A DNA stretch of 64,000 nucleotides from Symbiodinium natans (Eukaryota > Sar > Dinophyceae > Suessiales > Symbiodiniaceae). Positions 57,822 to 64,000 of the stretch are shown here, in pieces. Positions within the stretch are counted from its first letter, which is position 1. The number at the start of each line of letters is the position of its first letter. The position numbers and the translations under genes were made by a program. The notes under the pieces are model-generated. The model was not told the origin of the DNA. It was given only the letters and a program-made list of their open reading frames with translations, and made no database searches. The stretch spans positions 527,842 through 591,841 of the forward strand of contig CAJNDS010002134.1 in assembly GCA_905221605.1 (NCBI GenBank), given 5' to 3'.

Positions 57822-58284
57822 TAGTTAGAGTGATCCTCGCTTATTTACCCGTATGGCACCGCACATAGAGCCACCCCCCACATCCTAGGGCGGGCGGGTG
57901 GTAGCATTTGCTGCTGCTATGAGGTGGACTTAGTTCTGAAAGGGCTGGTGAAGAAGGCGGCAAAATCTGCCGAGTTTTTGAGGGGATTGCCGTGCTCGTT
58001 GAAAACTGGGTTGCAGAAGATTTGGGACGCTTGGGGGCAAGTGGCTGGCTGGTCCTGGTTGACAATGCGAAAATGAAGTCTGAAAAGTTTGAAAAAGTGG
58101 TGGGATCTTGGTGGTATGCTCTTTTAAGAACATACTTGGTGATTCGGGGGTGCGGGGGATGAGGTGGTATGCTGTTGGAGAAGGTATAGTTGGCAAAAGT
58201 GCGTGGAAAGTGGAGTTTTGGCGTGGGGGTGGGGGGTCTATACGCGGTGCCAAGCCCTTAAATGGGCGAGGATCACTCTGACTA
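57822..58284. mobile_element. 463-bp non-autonomous TIR element
   Basis: Ends TAGTTAGAGTGATCCTCGC and complement of TAGTCAGAGTGATCCTCGC, similarity continuing through ~55 bp (..GGCACCGC..). Flanked by a GGA direct repeat (57819-57821 and 58285-58287), a 3-bp target duplication. Open frames inside are Pro/Ser-rich and not recognisable. Confidence 0.75.
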
Positions 58285-58684
58285 GGATGAGCTCCCCGAC
58301 AAATGCAGCATTTCTTCGAGTATGGGTATCGATTTTTTAATGGTGGGCCCTTATCGCTTCTCGAAGAAAAGTATTGAAGACCAGAAGGCTTGCAACATCA
58401 AGACAAGATTGGATCTACCGTTAGTTCTGTCCGATGCTCATAGCTCCTCCATCGCGCCCGCTGTGGACAGCAACATTGCCATGTCCTCCACACGAGAGCC
58501 GCAAACTCTCAAAGTCTAAGATCGAAACCCCGTCCATTTTGGCTAACGCGAGCAGCACCACCAAAGCCTCTGCGCGTAAGGCTCGCGTAAGGCTCGGAAA
58601 TCAAGGCCTGGAAGAAGGAAATCACACATGGCTAAGGCCAAAACCCTACAAGGCACCACAAGCCATGGTAAACCATCTTAAGCC

Positions 58685-58740
58685 CCTAAACCCTAAACCC
58701 TAAACCCTAAACCCTAAACCCTAAACCCTAAACCCTAAAC
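58685..58740. repeat. CCCTAAA tract
   Basis: Eight units. Confidence 0.95.
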
Positions 58741-58787
58741 CATACGCCATTGTAGACCCTGTTGTAAACCATTGCAAGCCCAAGACC

Positions 58788-58884
58788 TTGGGATGCTGCC
58801 CCTTTTTCTGACAGTCCTTTATGGGGATTCTAGTACCCCCTATGTCGTCCCTATGGACTGCTCGTGTAAGGGGGGAGATCCCAA
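58788..58884. mobile_element. MITE-like element, family 2 (copy 2)
   Basis: TTGGGATGCTGCCCC.. and ..GGGGAGATCCCAA ends, 97 bp. Confidence 0.65.
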
Positions 58885-60300
58885 CCTAAACCCTAAATAC
58901 CCCCAAACCCTGAGCCCTAAAACCCTAGACCCGCAAACCCTTTTTTACCTCTAAACCCTAAACCCAAAACCCAAAAACCCTAAAAACCCTAAACACCCTA
59001 ACACCCCAAAACCCTAAACCCTAGCCCTAGACCGTTCGAGGACTGGAGGCGGGTTTTCTTATAAAGTCCTTTGCAGGTGGAAGCCGCTGGAGTTCCTCGC
59101 TTGCCTGTAGCTGGCAAAGATGGTGTAGGGTTTAAGGTTTAGGGTTTAGGTTTAGGGTTTAGGGTTTAGGGTTCAGAGTTCCGGGTTCCGGGGCCTTTCG
59201 GGTTTTGCTTGCCTTGGTACACTTCTCGATTTGTGCGTGTCATCCTTTCGGTTTTTTTTGGGCCACCTTAGGCTTTTGTGCGGAGGGTCCGCGCGCAACA
59301 AAGTCGTAGCAGAAAATGCCCGAGCCTGATTACTAAGCACTGCACATGCCACGTGAATACTGTAACTCCTCTGAGACGATAAAAAGCTGTCCGCACACAC
59401 AAAACAGGACTCCCAGCCCATACATAACACGTGACATGGGTACTTCCCAAGATAGGGGTACCCCTTTTTGAACCCGAAATAGAATAGAATCCCCCTAAAG
59501 GGACCTCCCAAAAAACGTACCCCTCCATTTTCGGAAAGCCCATATGGCGTAGAATGAGCTCATGGATTCACTCTGGGATCGTGCGTCTCCCCTCCTTTAT
59601 CCTCTGTTCCCCTTGTTCTTTGCAGCTCTTTCGACCGACCCAAATGCTGTAAGTACGGCAAGGCAGGTTTCTGCAAATCGCAGCACGTCCTGGTGTCCGG
59701 CAAGCCGGAAAAACTCAAAATGGAAAGTGGCTGCCTGTCGAGATGATGTCACACAACTACACCCCTTCGCCCCCTCCTAGCGCTTCTTCAGTGTTCAATC
59801 CAGACATCATATGCCTATGCAGTGTTGCTCCAAAACTTGATGGTTTAGGGTTTAGGGTTTAGTTTGGGCATTGGCTTGGCTTTGCTTAGCGAAGGGTCTG
59901 GGGAGGTGTAGCCCTTTCAATTTGGCCCCCTTTGTGGTAGAGTAGTCGTACTATGAACTGTCGTCCAGATACGACATCAGCACGTGTGTGTTGTTCAAGG
60001 CACTTCTTTCACATCTGCCAATTATCAACTGATCCGAAGAAGAAACAGCAAGCTCTAAAAAAAAAACACTTTCCCATAGCCAACCCTGTAACCCTTATCA
60101 TACCGGGGGTGAGGTCCCTGGCTAGACAGATGGCAGAAACCTAACTTAAGCCTGACAGAGTTTGCCAACTGGCAGAATCCCCAAACCCTTAGAGTCCTAG
60201 ACCCTTTCGCAGCTCCCTGATCCTTTACATCCAGGCCCACGGCCAGTGCGGAGCTCAACGTGGGGATCTTCCTCAGTGACTTAATAGGCTGGCTGGTAAC
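58885..60300. other. No confident gene
   Basis: Degenerate CCCTAAA (58883-59035), TTTAGGG (59127-59172, 59842-59862) and unique DNA. Open frames of 60-110 codons on both strands lack recognisable domains. Confidence 0.4.
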
Positions 60301-60313
60301 TTAAGGCTCTTCG

Positions 60314-60385
60314 TAGGGAATGAGGTACCCTATCTACAGAACCCCTTAACGGCTATATATACGGCCCTAACTCCCTCATTCCCTA
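60314..60385. mobile_element. Small inverted-repeat element, family 4
   Basis: TAGGGAATGAGG / CCTCATTCCCTA ends, 72 bp, TA-rich core; half-copies start near 57010 and 57088. Confidence 0.6.
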
Positions 60386-60834
60386 CTAAGAACCAGCTGG
60401 AAGGCTTGGGCTCAAGGTGCATCTGTTTGGCCAACAGATGCATCAGAAGCCCACAAACCAAAGGGGGGAGAGAGGGGGCTCCAGCAGCCCTGAAGGCCAT
60501 GACTGGGCTCCGCGCAGCTTCTCCAAGGTGTGTGTGCCCGCCCACTCTTCCACCTGGTCGGCCTAGGGAGTTTGGGGCAACACAAACCTATAATGTCAAA
60601 GATCTGGGGCCGACTGAGACATGCAAGCTGAACAGCCTGACTAGTGCCTCAAAATTCTTCCCTACCGCCTCTCCCTTAAAGAATGGTGTTTTCCCTGTTA
60701 ACTTGGGCTAGTTTGGGAGTTTCGACTCTCGGGCACAAGCAAGCCCTTGCAAGCTCTGAGAACCCGGCCGAGACCGTGAGCCGCGGTGACCCAGCAGAAC
60801 CCCCTGTTGCAGGCTTTTGTTGGGGGAAGATGCT

Positions 60835-60882
60835 CTTTAGGGTTTAGGGTTTAGGGTTTAGGGTTTAGGGTTTAGGGTTTAC
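60835..60882. repeat. TTTAGGG tract
   Basis: Seven units. Confidence 0.95.
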
Positions 60883-60967
60883 CCTGGACTTCAGAAGACA
60901 ACAAAAAGTCACGCGCTTGTCAAAACATAGTCTTTGTGAAACAATTGAATCTTCGTTTGCGCAAAAA

Positions 60968-61038
60968 CTATGTCTTTCTACGCCTTTTTACTGTCTTTCT
61001 ATGCTTTTTTCCTGTCTTTCTATGCCTTTTTACTGTCT
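60968..61038. repeat. ~22-bp tandem repeat
   Basis: Three to four copies of a unit containing CTGTCTTTCTATGCCTTTTT. Confidence 0.85.
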
Positions 61039-61109
61039 TGGCGGTTGTTCTAAAAAACGTTTTTCATGCAAAACACAAGGACAATTATTTTTCACGTCGT
61101 TGAAGCCCA

Positions 61110-61171
61110 GGGTTTAGGGTTTAGGGTTTAGGGTTTAGGGTTTAGGGTTTAGGGTTTAGGGTTTAGGGTTG
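61110..61171. repeat. TTTAGGG tract
   Basis: Nine units. Confidence 0.95.
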
Positions 61172-61179
61172 TCAGGGGC

Positions 61180-61360
61180 ATGGGGGGCTGGGGATGGCAG
61201 CCTACTTCCTGTTGAAGCTTTGGACTTTTGAAACACCTGACGACTGTAGGAGCTAGATGAGCCCAGTTCCGACTCTCCAGAAGGATCGTGTGCACAGAAG
61301 ATCGGGAAGGCCCCAAACTGCACCCCACCACTACCAACGTCCTCAGCAGGTTCTGTGCAG
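61180..61360 (-). CDS. Candidate Ser-rich exon, unidentified gene
   Basis: Open minus frame ..EPAEDVGSGGVQFGAFPIFC.., ..SGESELGSSSSYSRQVFQKS... Splice ends uncertain. Confidence 0.3.
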
Positions 61361-61667
61361 TTTAAGGGCTTAGGGAACTCCATGTGTTCAAAACATACTG
61401 AAGTCTCAAGCCTTTGGCTTCAACTGACCCATGTAAGGTTTGGGAACTGCTGTGGCGGCCATCTTACGTTCAAAAAAGCAACCCTAAATTCCTACACCCG
61501 AGCAAGAATGAGCTCCATGTGAGCACTCTGCGTTTCGGCCCACCTTTTTAGACTCTCTTAACACCATCTAACCGGACATAAGGCACAAGAATACTCAGAC
61601 CCCTTCGGGCACACTCAGGGAGCACCCCTTAGGGAGCACCAGGGTTCAGGGTTTAGGGTTTGCAGGA

Positions 61668-61776
61668 AAGCCGCGAACCGAAGCGCAAACCGGAACCGAA
61701 CCGCCAGGAACCGCACGCGCAAAGGAACCGTGTGAACTGTGAACCGCCGAAACCGCGACAAACCGCCATGGAACCG
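61668..61776. repeat. GAACCG-rich simple sequence
   Basis: Repeated GAACCG/AAACCG words over ~110 bp; no coding call. Confidence 0.75.
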
Positions 61777-62023
61777 AACCTCAAGCTAAGGCCAAAGCCC
61801 TTAACCCCTCCAGCCAAACCAGTCCCCACCCCCTCCTAGCTCCTGGGCCCCCAGCCGCCCCCCCCTCTATCCAGCTCCCTAAACCGTTTAGGGTTTAGGG
61901 CACCCTTAGCGCAGCCCCCCCTAAAAACCCATTGGGCTGCGGGGAGTTGGGGCGCACCTTCCCCATCTTCATACAGCCACCAAAAGAGCGCCCCTCAGTC
62001 GGCTCACGTGTTGTTGGGGGCGG

Positions 62024-62226
62024 ATGGGGGGGGGGGGGGGGGGGGAGGGGGTTAGGGTTTAGGGTTTATAGGGTTTAGGGTTTAGGGTTTAGGGTTTAGG
62101 GTTTAGGGTTTAGGGTTTAGGGTTTAGGGTTTAGGGTTTAGGGTTTAGGGTTTAGGGTTTAGGGTTTAGGGTTTAGGGCGGTTTAGGGCAGTTTAGGGTT
62201 TAGGGTTTAGGGTTTAGGGTTTAGGG
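62024..62226. repeat. Poly-G run and long TTTAGGG array
   Basis: About 20 G followed by about 24 TTTAGGG units with two GGCGGTTTAGGGCA interruptions; again interstitial. Confidence 0.97.
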
Positions 62227-63288
62227 TCCAGGGGGCTCGCGGTATTGGCTTTGGCTAAGAAGCACAGACTCCGCCTCTTGAATCGTTGAATCCTGTGTCA
62301 GGAAACCACAACTTCAGGTCACACGCTAGAAGCCCTTAAAAAAGAAAAACCTTTCAAACCACGTGCCCTCAACTCATGCTGTACAGGCTTCCGGGTTTTC
62401 GCAGCATCTCAGGACGCTGGGGCGGGGTCTTTCCAAAGCCACGTCCTGCTCCAGCTCCAGGACCCTCCGCATCCAAAGAGTTTCACCCTGGGCGGAGTGT
62501 CTATGGGCTTCTTAGGGAAGGGGGTTCCTGGGGGGTAGGTACCTGTAGGGAACCCTACAAAGTGTGTGAGAATAGGATCCGGTGTCTCTTCTGATGTTTG
62601 TGCTCATGTTTTGTTCTTTGGTTCGTCTTCGGCGTGAGAAACGAGCAAATATTGAACTCAAGGCCATTCTTCTATGTTTGGCTTTGTCTTGTTGTTCTAG
62701 GGTTTAGGAGTTATATGGGCTAGTTAGGGTTTAGGCGTTAGGTGTTTAGGGCCAGGGCAGACCTACGTACCCCGAGCCTGTCCTGCTAGCCAGCCTTTCC
62801 ACAGTGGATGTCCTGCTTCAAGAACTGTTCAGGACCGCTCAACTTAACCCAAACAAAGCCCCTCAAATACGGGGCTCCCCTGAACCCCAAAACCCTGACC
62901 CGGCACTGGTCCGTGGCCCAGGCGACCAAAACCCTCTTAACCTCGTTCTCCAGCTTGTTGCAAAGCCTGGGCGGGCGCTAGGGGTCCGAGAATCCGAAGA
63001 GGTTACCCAACTAAGTTGAAGGTTGAAGTAGGTTGAGGGAGAGTTTCGACACCTTCGCACTCTGCAAGAATAGCCTGAAGGTTGCAAAGTATCTTGCCTG
63101 AATTTGTAGGATTCGGGGTTTTCGTGGTGTCACCTAAACTGTCCTTCTAAAAACCTCAAGCCGTTCTCAAAGTATCAAGCTTTCCCTTAAACGAATGGCA
63201 CACATGCTAGTTTTCACAAAAGCAATGGTCTAGAAACCTCTGCCAAACTGCACCTAGCCAGGTGTTCACGCTCGCAGACTTCATTCAC
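62227..63288. other. No confident gene
   Basis: Unique sequence with a few decayed TTTAGGG words (62700-62750) and open frames of about 70 codons without recognisable features. Confidence 0.4.
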
Positions 63289-63385
63289 CATAGAGAAACT
63301 TCCGCGCAGATGCGCTCCGCATTGCAATGTTTCTGCAAATAGCCAGGGGGCACATGACATCTCCCAGAGAAGCCATCCCAACCGT
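63289..63385 (-). CDS. Internal exon, unidentified gene
   Basis: GGACAG| acceptor, 32 codons (TVGMASLGDVMCPLAICRNI..) and G|GTGAATG donor, phase 0 to 1. An overlapping frame is also open (MNEALSAQYCRDRRLGW..), but only this one fits clean splice sites. Confidence 0.45.
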
Positions 63386-63933
63386 CTGTCCCTACAGTAC
63401 TGCGCAGACAATGCCTCGTTCATGGTCGGGATGGCATTAATGATGCGAAATGTCTATTCCTTTTGATTGAGTTTAAGTACCTTCATGGTTGGGGTAGTAT
63501 GAACATTTTAACCTTCTATACCTTCTTGAGTTGAGGCACCCTTAAAAATGTAACCCTAAACCCTAAACCCTAAACCCCAATGTTACCGCACTAGGACAAA
63601 GATGACCGGACCAGCTGAAACGATGCGAGGGGCGGCCAAGCACGCGTTGCGGAGCTCTCCCTGCAGCAGGGTCTAGGGTTTTGGGTTTAGGGTTTAGCGT
63701 CTAGGGTCAGTCGGCAAAGACATGTATCATCAGAACAAGGTGTTAATTGGGGTAATTATGGTACATTGATAAAAGGGACCGTAAGGGAAAGCCATTAGAA
63801 ATTATTCCGACCCCTTTTTTACCATGTAACCCCTTTTTGCCGGCTGTGAGGGGATATGCAGAAAAAAAACATCGTGCACGACTTGATCTGCTCTACTGGC
63901 CGACACCTCACACACTAGCATGTAACCCTAAAC

Positions 63934-64000
63934 TTGGGATGTTCCCCCTTATACAAATAGTCCTTGATAGGGATGATAGTACCCCCCTATTATATTCCTA
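63934..64000. mobile_element. MITE-like element, family 2 (copy 3, cut by window end)
   Basis: Starts TTGGGATGTTCCCCCTTATA and continues like the copy at 3664. Confidence 0.6.

Noticed and set aside
1-64000. Chromosome end/telomere
   Set aside because: Heptamer tracts are short, in both orientations and interrupted by genes and elements; no terminal array reaches a window edge.
1-64000. tRNA, rRNA or spliced-leader genes
   Set aside because: Looked for cloverleaf boxes, conserved rRNA words and the CCGTAGCCATTTTGGCTCAAG-type leader end; none seen by eye.

Overview
The window looks like nuclear DNA of a dinoflagellate (Symbiodiniaceae-like; species not determinable). The reasons are dense plant/alveolate-type telomeric heptamers (TTTAGGG/CCCTAAA) scattered through all 64 kb in both orientations, tiny exons with GC and GA as well as GT splice donors, tyrosine-recombinase-type retroelements, K/A-rich and RS-rich proteins, and nearly all coding on the minus strand. 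I see no tRNA, rRNA, spliced-leader sequence or bacterial-type operon.

Layout. (1) 1-5.9 kb, 9.3-17.8 kb and 51.4-64 kb are gene-sparse DNA in which short exons sit as GC-rich islands among heptamer tracts, MITE-like inverted-repeat elements and microsatellites. The best split genes are an EF-hand protein (exons 12743 to 9543, minus), an unnamed three-exon gene ending at 14354, and a coiled-coil gene (17660 and 16988, minus). (2) 5877-9272 is a compact retroelement with a reverse transcriptase/RNase H ORF and exact split direct repeats (A1-ORF-B1-A2-B2). It is inserted in a CCCTAAA array without target duplication. (3) 17888-36870 (minus) is a second, larger split-direct-repeat retroelement. 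Its transcription order is A1, tyrosine recombinase fused to a dual-specificity-phosphatase-like domain, Gag-like CCCH protein, methyltransferase-like/DUF4326 region, RT-RNase H, B1-A2-B2. (4) Inside it, at 20629-30260, lies a 9.6-kb DNA transposon with 27-bp terminal inverted repeats and a 2-bp target duplication. Removing it rejoins the DUF4326 and RT reading frames exactly in frame. The transposon carries a Transposase_21-like ORF, a spliced K-rich gene, an RS/acidic-repeat ORF and a K/A-rich ORF.

(5) 22756-36982 is repeated almost identically at 37083-51368, and a run of exactly 100 N separates the copies. The simplest reading is two unmerged overlapping contigs or haplotypes, so the second copy is probably not a true tandem duplication. 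Copy-specific differences are a 1-bp deletion breaking the Gag-like ORF in copy 1, a few substitutions, and different GA/TTTAGGG tract lengths.

The most interesting systems are the YR-phosphatase/DUF4326 split-repeat retroelement (YR first, RT last), its clean interruption by a cargo-bearing TIR transposon, and the recurrent arrangement CCCTAAA-exon-TTTAGGG. That arrangement means many introns start with GTTTAGGG-like donors and end with CCCTAAAC(C)AG-like acceptors, which would fit introner-like origin or capture of telomeric repeats.
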